A DNA stretch of 54,799 nt, taken from positions 1 through 54,799 of the forward strand of contig JALQUB010000003.1 of the NCBI GenBank assembly GCA_023268635.1, in the 5' to 3' direction. Shown piece after piece: positions 1 to 7,906 of this stretch; the first letter of the stretch is position 1, and every line of letters begins with the position of its first letter. Source of the stretch: Pseudomonadales bacterium. GTDB lineage: Bacteria; Pseudomonadota; Gammaproteobacteria; Pseudomonadales; Pseudohongiellaceae. The notes under the pieces were generated by a model that was not told where the DNA came from, did no database searches, and worked only from the letters and a program-made list of their open reading frames with translations. A program made the translations under genes and the position numbers.

Positions 1-438
1 CAATTTTTCTCTGGGATATCGATGGACATCACGCCGCAAATTTCCGCGAACGGCAATATCACGCTTCACGTACATCCTATAATTAGTGCGGTCGATTCGC
101 AGACTAAGAGTATCGCAGGGCAAGCAGTGCCGCTCGCACTCACTTCGACCCGTGAGATCGACAGCGTGATTAAGGCAGAGAATGGCAAGATCGTCGTGCT
201 GGGTGGTCTTGCATTCGAACGCAATGTAAATGAAACCGCGGGACCTCCAGGATTGAGCCGAGTGCCTTTACTAGGTGACGCGCTAGAACAGAAACAAACT
301 CAATCGGTGAAGAGCGAATTTATAATTTTGCTTAAGCCGATCATTGCGAATGAACTCGGTAATCGTGAGGTGCTCGAACAGAGCAATGGACGGTTTAGAG
401 AACTAAACAAAGCTATTGATCCATTTCTTGATAATTAG
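1..438 (+). CDS. mshL: MSHA pilus secretin MshL, C-terminal part (5' end outside window)
   Basis: Only the last 145 codons are present. The frame is open from base 1, ahead of the first internal ATG at 22. The fragment is the end of a secretin beta-barrel. It has a run of the form FFSGISMDITPQIS, then the typical VVLGGLAFE and RVPLLGD signatures and a closing stretch (FIILLKPII) that matches the secretin membrane lip. MshL forms the outer-membrane pore for the mannose-sensitive haemagglutinin (MSHA) type IV pilus. The order mshL-mshM-mshN-mshE-mshG that follows is the standard MSHA order and supports MshL over PilQ or GspD. The gene ends 19 bases before mshM. Confidence 0.88.
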   Translation, partial: QFFSGISMDITPQISANGNITLHVHPIISAVDSQTKSIAGQAVPLALTSTREIDSVIKAENGKIVVLGGLAFERNVNETAGPPGLSRVPLLGDALEQKQTQSVKSEFIILLKPIIANELGNREVLEQSNGRFRELNKAIDPFLDN

Positions 439-457
439 CTCGAGCAAGGACTAGGTC

Positions 458-1369
458 ATGTACCTGCAACATTTTGGGTTAACAGAATTACCCTTTACTC
501 TCACGCCAAATACGCATTTCTTTTTGAATATGGCGAGCCATCACGAAGCATATAACATGCTTCTAGTTTCGATCATGAATGGCGAAGGCTTCCTTAAAAT
601 AGTCGGTGAGGTGGGTACTGGCAAGACCATGCTCTGTCGAAAAGTGCTCAATACCCTGAGTGAGGAAGAAGCGAAATACGATACCGCCTATATCCCAAAC
701 CCAATTCTAAGTGCGAAGGGATTGTTTTTGGCTTTCGCTGAAGAGTTGGGCGTTGTTCTCCCTGCCGATGTTGACCACCATAATCTTCTGAAGGGCATTA
801 CTCAGAAATTGAGCGAACGGGCGACTCAGGGTAGAGCAGTTGTATTATTTATTGACGAAGCGCATGCGATGCCTGAGCAAACCCTCGAGGCGCTTCGCTT
901 ATTAACTAACATAGAAACTGAGCACTCAAAGTTGTTGCAAGTGGTGCTCTTCGCCCAGCCCGAATTAGATGTCATTTTAAATAAGTTAACACTGCGGCAG
1001 TTGCGGCAGCGAATCACCTTTTCATTCAACCTCGAAGCGCTCGACGAGGGAGGGGTGGAACGTTACATAACTCATCGTTTAGCAATGGCGGGTCACAACG
1101 GTGGATCCTTGTTCTCATCGAAGGCTGTAGATCTCGTTGCAGCGGCGAGTGGGGGAGTGCCCAGACTGATTAATATTCTCGCGCACAAAGCGTTGATGGT
1201 GGCGTTTGGCAAGGGAGATAGAACGGTCGATGTGAGCCATGTCAAAGCGGCGATCGCCGACACCGAGGGAGTGGAGATACCGCCTATAAATTGGGCGCCT
1301 TGGGTAGCCGTTATTGGGGTAGTGCTCGTTGCGGCTGCCGTATTCTACATTGCTAGGGATTATTTATGA
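458..1369 (+). CDS. mshM: MSHA biogenesis ATPase MshM (ExeA/GspA-type AAA)
   Basis: A 303-residue AAA ATPase of the ExeA family. It starts with the family's N-terminal YLQHFGLTELPF motif. It has a Walker A GEVGTGKT (residues 50-57), a Walker B VVLFIDEAH near residue 130, and one hydrophobic segment at the extreme C-terminus (about 282-300) that should anchor it in the inner membrane. In related GspA/ExeA proteins the ATPase helps place or assemble the secretin, so a role in MshL assembly is inferred. The stop overlaps the mshN start (ATGA), which indicates translational coupling. The length suits MshM, which lacks the periplasmic peptidoglycan-binding part of ExeA. Confidence 0.88.
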   Translation: MYLQHFGLTELPFTLTPNTHFFLNMASHHEAYNMLLVSIMNGEGFLKIVGEVGTGKTMLCRKVLNTLSEEEAKYDTAYIPNPILSAKGLFLAFAEELGVVLPADVDHHNLLKGITQKLSERATQGRAVVLFIDEAHAMPEQTLEALRLLTNIETEHSKLLQVVLFAQPELDVILNKLTLRQLRQRITFSFNLEALDEGGVERYITHRLAMAGHNGGSLFSSKAVDLVAAASGGVPRLINILAHKALMVAFGKGDRTVDVSHVKAAIADTEGVEIPPINWAPWVAVIGVVLVAAAVFYIARDYL

Positions 1370-2598
1370 GTTTGGTTAATGACATGTTGCGCGACCTAGA
1401 CAAGCGTCGCGCGGGTGGAATGGCCTTATACCCGAAGGCGGGAGAGCTGACGCCTGCCCCCGGTAATGATCGAAAGAAACGCAAAAGCAATTTCGCATTA
1501 CTGCTCTCAGTGTTGATTGTGGTGTTCGCCGGTCTGTCCTATATGTGGGTGAATGGTCGCGGTGAGAGAAGTGCGCAGCTAGCTATTGATGTGGTTCCAG
1601 TCGTGCCGAGCGCAGCACAACAATTACTCGAGGAGGCGACGGGGAGAACTCTCGAGCCGGAGTCGCGTGTTGACTCTAATGTGACTGAGTCGGTGAATTC
1701 AGTTGTCACATCGACGTCCAGTAATGAAGCACTCGTCTCACAGGCTCCCATAGTGGTCGATGAGCCTGAGCGAGAATTCGACACCGAGCCAACGCTAACA
1801 GCGAATGAATTGGCATCGGTGAATGACGCGATACAAGCAGCTAAGGGTGATGTGCAGAGTGCTCGTGAAAATGTGATTCAGGAACCTGTGCGAGAGCCAG
1901 CGCAAGAAACTATAGATGAGCCAACTCAGGCACCTCTTCTAGATGCTGTTCCAGTCGAGCCTCTCATCGACCCTCCCGTTGCGGTTGCAACACAGGTGAC
2001 GCGCAGCATTAATGAATTAAGTCCGGCCGAGAAGGACGTGGCGAAGGTACAGGAAGCGCTCGCGTTACTCGCGAACAATGATGAGGCTGGAGCATTCGCT
2101 GTTTTAGGCGCTCATGTTACCGAGGCACCGCTCGCGCATCAGTCTCGAGAAACGTTGATTAAACTGCTGATAAGCCGTGGAGAGTCAGCGCGAGCGGAGC
2201 GATTGACCGACGCGGGGCTCGAATTAGTGGCCAATCATTCTGGCTTTAAAAAGGCTAAGGCGCGCTTATTAATCGAACGATCAGAATATGCGTTTGCCGC
2301 CAGTGTGCTTGCAACAAGAGCGCCTGATGTAAACACTGATCAAGAATACTTTGAATTACTCGCGAGTGCACAATTGGCGGGCGGGGATTATCAGGGGGCT
2401 GCACAAAGCTATCGCCAACTCATCGCGGTCGATGGTAATCAATCGCGGTGGTGGTATGGCCTGGCGGTAAGCCAGGATAGATTGGGGAACCTAACAGTCG
2501 CCTCTCAAGCCTATAGGCAAGCGCTCGTGGGCACTGGTCTAAGTGCGAGCCTCCGGCGCAGGAGTGAGGATCGAGTACGGGAACTTTCCGCGCAATAA
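1366..2598 (+). CDS. mshN: MSHA biogenesis protein MshN (TPR protein)
   Basis: A 410-residue bitopic membrane protein. A short basic cytoplasmic N-terminus is followed by one transmembrane helix (about residues 43-61), then a long Glu/Pro/Val-rich low-complexity linker (about 90-210). The C-terminal half is helical and carries tetratricopeptide-type repeats, for example YFELLASAQLAGGDYQGAA. The N-terminal MSLVNDMLRDLDKR is characteristic of MshN. Its position between mshM and mshE fixes the assignment. The TPR part should lie in the periplasm, where it may contact the secretin; this is inferred from topology. It overlaps mshM by four bases. Confidence 0.85.
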   Translation: MSLVNDMLRDLDKRRAGGMALYPKAGELTPAPGNDRKKRKSNFALLLSVLIVVFAGLSYMWVNGRGERSAQLAIDVVPVVPSAAQQLLEEATGRTLEPESRVDSNVTESVNSVVTSTSSNEALVSQAPIVVDEPEREFDTEPTLTANELASVNDAIQAAKGDVQSARENVIQEPVREPAQETIDEPTQAPLLDAVPVEPLIDPPVAVATQVTRSINELSPAEKDVAKVQEALALLANNDEAGAFAVLGAHVTEAPLAHQSRETLIKLLISRGESARAERLTDAGLELVANHSGFKKAKARLLIERSEYAFAASVLATRAPDVNTDQEYFELLASAQLAGGDYQGAAQSYRQLIAVDGNQSRWWYGLAVSQDRLGNLTVASQAYRQALVGTGLSASLRRRSEDRVRELSAQ

Positions 2599-2632
2599 CA
2601 ATTTGACGGCCACAAGGGGCCTGGTTGCGAAT

Positions 2633-4360
2633 ATGGTAATAGCACGACTAAAAATACGGCTAGGCGAATTATTATTGCAGCACGGCTTAATCGGCTCGGA
2701 AGAGTTGGATATTGCCCTGCGCCAGCAAAAAGTGAGCGGTGGTCGTATCGGCAAAGTGTTGGTTGAGTTGGGCTACGTCAACGAAGAAACCATGCTCAGA
2801 ACGCTCGCAGAGCAATTACAAATTCCCTACGTCAATTTGCATGGTTATGAATTCGATGCGGCGCTTGTGCAGAGCCTCCGTGAAGTGTCAGCGCGTCGTT
2901 TCGAGGCGATTATCCTAGAAGACCGTGGTGTCGATTTATTGGTCGGCATGCTAGATCCGATGGATATTTTTGCCTGCGATGAGCTGGAAAGAATTTTACA
3001 GAGAGCAATCTCGCCGGCTGTCATTAAGCCTTCTGAGCTTTATGAAACACTCGATATGGTTTATCGCCGTACTGATGAGATCGCTGGCTTCGCAGAACAG
3101 CTCGACGATGAGTTGGCGGATGGACAATTCGACTTGGCAGATCTTGCCCTCGGCGCCGATGATAGTGAAGCACCTGTTGTTAAGCTGCTGCAATCAATAT
3201 TCGAAGATGCTGTGCAAGTGCGAGCCTCGGATATTCACATCGAGCCGGATGAACATGTTCTCCGCATCAGGCAACGTATTGACGGGGTTCTGCAAGAGCA
3301 GGTCATGAAGGAGAAGCGTATCGCTTCGGCATTAGTCCTGCGACTAAAACTTTTATCTAATCTTGATATCTCTGAGAAACGTATGCCGCAAGACGGCCGT
3401 TTCAGTCTGTTGGTAAAAGGCCGCACACTAGACATTCGACTTTCAACTATGCCGATCGCTCACGGCGAGTCGGTGGTGATGCGTATACTCGATCAGACGG
3501 AGGGCAGCACCGAGCTCCAGGCGATCGGAATGTCACCAGAAATGTTGGAACGATTTCGCCATCTGATCTCGATGCCGCATGGCTTAATTCTGGTCACGGG
3601 TCCGACCGGTAGTGGTAAAACAACAACACTCTACGGCGCGCTCAATGCACTCAATGTAGTTGATAAGAAAATCATCACGATCGAAGATCCTATTGAATAT
3701 AAATTAGAGCGTATTAATCAAGTGCAAGTGAACGAAAAAATAGATCTCGATTTTGCGCGAGTCCTTCGCTCGGCCTTGCGCCAGGATCCCGACATTCTCA
3801 TGGTTGGTGAGATTCGCGACAGTGAGACGGCAGAGATCGCGATGCGTGCTGCGATGACGGGCCACCTTGTTCTCTCTACGCTGCACACTAACGACGCACT
3901 TTCTAGTGCGATGCGACTCATCGATATTGGGGTGGAAGGCTTCCTCGCCGCGTCCGCGCTGAGGGTCCTCATCGCGCAGCGATTAGTCAGAAAATTATGT
4001 GACAACTGCACGCAGGAATACGTGCCGGATGACGCTAGTTTGTCGTGGTTGAAATCATTAATAGGAGGAGAGTCTCCCAAATTTTATCGCGGCGAGGGCT
4101 GCCATCGTTGCAATAAGACCGGCTATAGAGGCCGCGTTGGCGTATTCGAGATGCTCGTGATGAATCGTGAATTAGCCGACGCCTTAAGGCGAGAGGATGA
4201 AGCGGAATTTATCCGCATCGCTCAAAGTGCGCCAGGCTATGTGCCACTGGTGCGAAGCGCACTCGATTTTGCGAAGCAAGGCGTGACAAGTTTAGAAGAA
4301 GTTTTAAGAGTCTCTGAACAGGTTGATGATTCAGCGGACTTCATTGCGACTACACACTAA
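2633..4360 (+). CDS. mshE: MSHA pilus extension ATPase MshE, with c-di-GMP-binding MshEN domain
   Basis: This hexameric PilB/GspE-family ATPase powers pilus extension. I chose the ATG at 2633 (575 residues), not the ATG at 2543 inside mshN, because family homology begins at RLKIRLGELLLQ. Two tandem MshEN motifs lie at residues 9-32 (RLGELL...) and 38-61 (RIGKVL...). In Vibrio cholerae MshE this pair binds cyclic di-GMP, so pilus activity is probably c-di-GMP dependent. The core has Walker A GPTGSGKT (323-330), an Asp box, Walker B with DILMVGEIRD, and a CxxC...CxxC zinc module (C456, C459, C490, C493). The active site appears intact. Confidence 0.92.
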   Translation: MVIARLKIRLGELLLQHGLIGSEELDIALRQQKVSGGRIGKVLVELGYVNEETMLRTLAEQLQIPYVNLHGYEFDAALVQSLREVSARRFEAIILEDRGVDLLVGMLDPMDIFACDELERILQRAISPAVIKPSELYETLDMVYRRTDEIAGFAEQLDDELADGQFDLADLALGADDSEAPVVKLLQSIFEDAVQVRASDIHIEPDEHVLRIRQRIDGVLQEQVMKEKRIASALVLRLKLLSNLDISEKRMPQDGRFSLLVKGRTLDIRLSTMPIAHGESVVMRILDQTEGSTELQAIGMSPEMLERFRHLISMPHGLILVTGPTGSGKTTTLYGALNALNVVDKKIITIEDPIEYKLERINQVQVNEKIDLDFARVLRSALRQDPDILMVGEIRDSETAEIAMRAAMTGHLVLSTLHTNDALSSAMRLIDIGVEGFLAASALRVLIAQRLVRKLCDNCTQEYVPDDASLSWLKSLIGGESPKFYRGEGCHRCNKTGYRGRVGVFEMLVMNRELADALRREDEAEFIRIAQSAPGYVPLVRSALDFAKQGVTSLEEVLRVSEQVDDSADFIATTH

Positions 4361-4394
4361 TTTTCTTTAGGATAAAAGTCCTTAGGGAAGAATA

Positions 4395-5693
4395 ATGGCC
4401 AATTTTCGATACAGCGGAAGAAACAGTAGTGGAGCCCTGGTGGCTGGCACTATGACTGCTGGGTCATCGGATGAAGTTGTGGCTGTTCTCCAGAAAGACC
4501 ACATCATTCCCATCGACATAGCGAGAGTGCATCGGGAAGAGAACAAGGGCAGCAGGCCTAGCCGAGCACATACTGTGGCTAGGCGTCGTCGCACAAGCCA
4601 GAAAACGGATAGTGGGGATGTGTGGGAAACCTTCAAAGCGTTTCTCAATATTGCGCCTGTCAGCCTCGACGAACTGATTATATTTTCGCGCCAGATGTTT
4701 AGTTTGATTAAGGCAGGATTGCCGCTGAACAAAGCACTCAAGGGCTTGGAAACTTCGGTGACGAACCTAGCCTTTAAAAAGGTCCTGGCGGATATTTTAG
4801 TGTCGCTTGAGAATGGCTTAGATCTGGCAACAAGCCTAGGCCGACACCCCGAGGTTTTCCCTCACCTCTTTGTCAGCCTCGTTCATGTTGGTGAGAATAC
4901 CGGTCGCCTAGATGAGGCCTTCGAAGAGGTGAGTCGCTATTTGGCATTAGAACAAAAGACGCGCAAATTAGTTAAGAAAGCGACGCGTTACCCGTTGTTC
5001 GTACTTGCCTCATTGGTGATTGCGGTTGGCGTGATCACCGTGTTCGTTATCCCAATTTTTGCGTCCACATTCGAACGACTGGGTGCCAATCTCCCATGGC
5101 AAACGCAGCTTCTTATTTCGGTGTCTGATTTTGTGGTCGGCTACTGGCCACTCCTACTGATGGCCTTGGGTTTTGGAGTGTGGGCGTTCCAGCGAGTCGT
5201 CAAAACTATTGACGGACGCTTGCTGTGGGATAAGCGTAAATTACATTTACCATTAGCAGGTCCGATTCTCGAGCGCGTGGCACTCGGACGATTTGCACGC
5301 ACCTTCTCTATGGTAATGGGTTCGGGCGTGCCTATCGTGCAAGGTCTCACGATCGTCTCGGGCGCGGTGGGCAACGCGTACGTGGCGAGTCAAGTGCGGT
5401 CGATGCGCGAAGGGGTGGAGCGCGGCGAGTCGCTGTATCTAACGGCTGCGGCGAGCGGCATGTTCACTCCGCTCGTGCTGCAAATGATTTCGGTGGGTGA
5501 AGAGACAGGTACAATTGATGAACTGCTCGGTGAGGTCGCCGAGTTCTATGACTCGGAAATCGAATACCAAGTTGAGAGTTTGGGTGATGCCATCGAGCCG
5601 ATATTAATCTCTCTTATGGGCATCCTAGTGTTGATTATGGCGCTAGGTGTCTTCCTGCCAATTTGGGACCTCAATACTGCGGTGCAGGGCTAA
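4395..5693 (+). CDS. mshG: MSHA inner-membrane platform protein MshG (PilC/GspF family)
   Basis: A 432-residue polytopic protein with two GspF repeats. Each repeat is a helical cytoplasmic bundle with the signature GLPLNKALKGLE in the first copy and GVPIVQGLTIVSG in the second. Three or so hydrophobic segments lie around residues 195-225, 245-265 and 400-425. Platform proteins sit in the inner membrane, transmit rotation from the extension ATPase and feed pilin into the fibre. The start has a good ribosome site (AGGGAAG about 6 bases upstream). Its TAA overlaps the ATG of the next gene (TAATG), so the two are coupled. Confidence 0.92.
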   Translation: MANFRYSGRNSSGALVAGTMTAGSSDEVVAVLQKDHIIPIDIARVHREENKGSRPSRAHTVARRRRTSQKTDSGDVWETFKAFLNIAPVSLDELIIFSRQMFSLIKAGLPLNKALKGLETSVTNLAFKKVLADILVSLENGLDLATSLGRHPEVFPHLFVSLVHVGENTGRLDEAFEEVSRYLALEQKTRKLVKKATRYPLFVLASLVIAVGVITVFVIPIFASTFERLGANLPWQTQLLISVSDFVVGYWPLLLMALGFGVWAFQRVVKTIDGRLLWDKRKLHLPLAGPILERVALGRFARTFSMVMGSGVPIVQGLTIVSGAVGNAYVASQVRSMREGVERGESLYLTAAASGMFTPLVLQMISVGEETGTIDELLGEVAEFYDSEIEYQVESLGDAIEPILISLMGILVLIMALGVFLPIWDLNTAVQG

Positions 5694-6349
5694 TGGTTTC
5701 CCCTCGCCCTAAATATTCTCAGCAACAGCGAGGATTTTCGCTGTTCGAGCTTGTGGTTTTCATTCTCTCGGTGGCGATCATCTATTCCTATGCGGCTCAG
5801 CGTTTTTCGACTTACCCCAGCGATGCTGAGAAAGCGAATTTCGAGGCTGTGACGGCGCAATTGCAAAGCAGCATTACGCTACAGTCGTACAATGCTCAAG
5901 TGCGAGGTGATTTGGACGGCCTTAGGCAGAGTCTCGTGGGAGCAAATCCGATGCTGCTTATGCTGCGGCCGCCACGCAATTATCTCGGAGAGATCAGTAA
6001 TGCCAATGTCGAGACGCTGTCGCGACGTTCTTGGTATTTCGATGTTGATAAGGGCGAGCTCGTCTATCTTATCGGCAGTGGAGAGCACGTATTGCTAATG
6101 GGGCCGAATGGACTGCAGGTAGCTGATGAAATTCGCCTCTCGATAGTGGCGGAATATTCAGAGATCGAACGCAGTACTGGGCTGCCAGTTAGCCTCATCA
6201 GGAGCCGGAGTGACAGGCTCTCGAGAAGGGACATAGTACTGCGATTCGATGGTTTGATACTGAATCCTGTGACTCCCTTTAAGTGGGTGGGAGATTTAAC
6301 GGATGAAGAGCGGTCCGGCTTAGCGGTTGGCCTCTCTCGGTCTTTATAG
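5693..6349 (+). CDS. Prepilin-like protein in the mshF position
   Basis: A 218-residue protein with a type III (prepilin) signal: a 14-residue basic leader ending in RG, then FSLFELVVFILSVAIIYSY, with the Glu at mature position 5 that major and minor pilins share. It lacks the Pro22-type kink seen in the pilins downstream, and the C-terminal domain is not one I recognise. In MSHA loci the gene after mshG is mshF, so this may be the MshF equivalent or a minor pilin. I chose the ATG at 5693, which overlaps the mshG stop; the in-frame ATG at 5663 lies inside mshG. A 241-base untranslated gap follows. Confidence 0.65.
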   Translation: MVSPRPKYSQQQRGFSLFELVVFILSVAIIYSYAAQRFSTYPSDAEKANFEAVTAQLQSSITLQSYNAQVRGDLDGLRQSLVGANPMLLMLRPPRNYLGEISNANVETLSRRSWYFDVDKGELVYLIGSGEHVLLMGPNGLQVADEIRLSIVAEYSEIERSTGLPVSLIRSRSDRLSRRDIVLRFDGLILNPVTPFKWVGDLTDEERSGLAVGLSRSL

Positions 6350-6381
6350 GAAAATGAGCTAAGCTAATGAATTTAAGGATG

Positions 6382-6410
6382 TTATTGCTTGTATTTTCAG
6401 CTACTATACG
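6382..6410 (+). promoter_or_regulatory. Candidate sigma-70 promoter for the pilin pair
   Basis: TTATTG at 6382-6387 and TATACG at 6405-6410 are separated by 17 bases. A start near 6417 would give a leader of about 170 bases before the pilin ATG. The dapB promoter in this window has the same -35 and almost the same -10 with the same spacing, which supports it. No sigma-54 motif is visible here, although some type IV pilin genes use one. Confidence 0.4.
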
Positions 6411-6422
6411 ATGAGTATTAGG

Positions 6423-6450
6423 AAAGGGACGAAAGGGACAAAGAGGGAAC
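6423..6450 (+). repeat. Short purine-rich direct repeats in the pilin leader
   Basis: AAAGGGAC occurs at 6423-6430 and 6432-6439, followed by a degenerate third copy (AAAGAGGGAAC, 6440-6450). The repeats lie just after the proposed transcription start of the pilin genes. They could bind a regulator or be part of the leader RNA. Function is unknown. Confidence 0.4.
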
Positions 6451-6590
6451 AAATCGCATCATTTTCTAATAAGTAGATGTATCTGATGGGATTCTTCGCG
6501 ACAATACGGTATCTATCCGATGGTCGATGTTTCTCAGTTTGAATTTCGAAAGCCTCTCAGGGGGCGGGATTACCAGAAGGTGAAGTATTT

Positions 6591-7223
6591 ATGTTGTATC
6601 CGGTAGTAGGATGTTCAGTAGTAAGTGATCGCAACAAGAATCAATACGGATTCACAATTATCGAATTAATAGTCGTCATACTCCTATTGGGTATTTTGAC
6701 TGCTACGGCGCTGCCACGGTTCCTCGATGTGACCGATGAGGCGCATGATGTGGTGGTTGACGCGGCATTGGGCGGTATCAATACGGGTGTCACGCTATTC
6801 CACGCTGCCTATACAGCTCAAAGTCAGCCGGCGGCAAATACTGTCATCACTGGCTATCGTGGTGGGAATTTACGAACTAATGTGGCTGGCTATCCGATCA
6901 GCACGACTTCAGACACTGATGGAGTGGTCGATGAAGTGGCTGACTGTGTCGAGATTTATAATTCAGTGCTGCAGGCAGGGCGAGCGGCGATTGACAGCAC
7001 CGGCGTCGAAGTAACAGGAGCATTGGCCGCGACTAGTATCACGGGTGGAACCGGACCGTTCCAGGCATTGCATGCTTCGGGGGCATCGACGACTTGTTAC
7101 TACGCCTATATAGGGCAATATAAGACGCACGCGGCTGCGAATGCGGCCAGTGATACGGTACCTATTATTAGCTATAATTCGACTACGGGCATTGTGACCC
7201 TTACAAATTCTGGTGCCTTGTAG
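6591..7223 (+). CDS. MSHA-type major pilin, copy 1 (MshA/MshB family)
   Basis: A 210-residue prepilin. The leader has 20 residues ending QYG; the mature protein starts FTIIELIVVILLLGILTATA, with Glu5 and the helix-kinking Pro. The mature length is 190 residues. Two cysteines (in ADCVEIY and TTCYYAY) probably form the C-terminal disulphide loop typical of these pilins. The start is supported by AGAAGGTG about 8 bases upstream. It is closely similar to the next gene through the helix, the DVTDEAHDVVVD segment and the whole C-terminal domain, so the two are a tandem duplication. The position matches mshB or mshA of the classical locus. Confidence 0.85.
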   Translation: MLYPVVGCSVVSDRNKNQYGFTIIELIVVILLLGILTATALPRFLDVTDEAHDVVVDAALGGINTGVTLFHAAYTAQSQPAANTVITGYRGGNLRTNVAGYPISTTSDTDGVVDEVADCVEIYNSVLQAGRAAIDSTGVEVTGALAATSITGGTGPFQALHASGASTTCYYAYIGQYKTHAAANAASDTVPIISYNSTTGIVTLTNSGAL

Positions 7224-7255
7224 TTTGCACCTAGGCGACGAGCGGAAGCTGAATA

Positions 7256-7906
7256 ATGACTACAATGTTTATCCGAGATTCTCGCTCTAGCGCATCACTT
7301 CAATCACGGTTTCAACAGCAGGGTTTCACGATCGTCGAGTTGATTATCGTGATTCTCTTGTTAGGCATTCTCACCTCAACTGCGCTTCCACGATTTCTCG
7401 ACGTAACCGATGAGGCGCATGATGTGGTCGTCGATTCAGTATTCGGAGGCTTGAACACCGGCGTTATGCTGTTCCATGCTGCGTACATAGCTCAAGGGGA
7501 GCCCGCGGCCAATACGGCGGTTACTGCATTTGGCGAAGGTACTCTGCGAACAAACGCGACGGGTTATCCGGTGAGTACGACTTCGGACACGGACGGTGCC
7601 GTCGATGAAGTGGCCGATTGTGTTGAAATCTATAATTCACTGTTGCAGACCGGCAGGCCCGCCATCGATTCTGCCGGGGTAACTGCAACAGGGACAGGCC
7701 TTGTGGCGGCCAATATCACGGGGGGAACGGGTCCATTCCAAGCCCTACACTCCGCGGCGACATCGACGACGTGTTATTACGCTTATATCGCGCAGTATAC
7801 AACTCACGCCGCGGCGGCAGCGGTTTCGCCCTCTGACACTGTGCCCATCATTATCTATAATTCGACAACGGGCGCTGTAAGCCTCTCAAACTCAGGCTCA
7901 TTCTAG
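7256..7906 (+). CDS. MSHA-type major pilin, copy 2 (MshA/MshB family)
   Basis: A 216-residue prepilin, paralogous to the preceding gene. The leader has 23 residues ending QQQG; the mature N-terminus is FTIVELIIVILLLGILTSTA, with Glu5. The same two cysteines are kept (ADCVEIY, TTCYYAY). Differences from copy 1 concentrate in the leader, around mature residues 60-75, and in a small insertion near ATGTGLVAAN, as expected for surface-exposed loops. The gene follows copy 1 by 32 bases, so it is probably cotranscribed. Its TAG shares the palindrome CTAG with the ntrC stop on the other strand, so the locus ends here. No mshC, mshD or mshO follows. Confidence 0.85.
   Translation: MTTMFIRDSRSSASLQSRFQQQGFTIVELIIVILLLGILTSTALPRFLDVTDEAHDVVVDSVFGGLNTGVMLFHAAYIAQGEPAANTAVTAFGEGTLRTNATGYPVSTTSDTDGAVDEVADCVEIYNSLLQTGRPAIDSAGVTATGTGLVAANITGGTGPFQALHSAATSTTCYYAYIAQYTTHAAAAAVSPSDTVPIIIYNSTTGAVSLSNSGSF

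Noticed and set aside
1366-2598. MshN acidic and proline-rich linker as a sign of horizontal transfer or repeat expansion
   Set aside because: Low-complexity linkers are normal in MshN and in DamX, and codon use around them looks like that of the neighbours.
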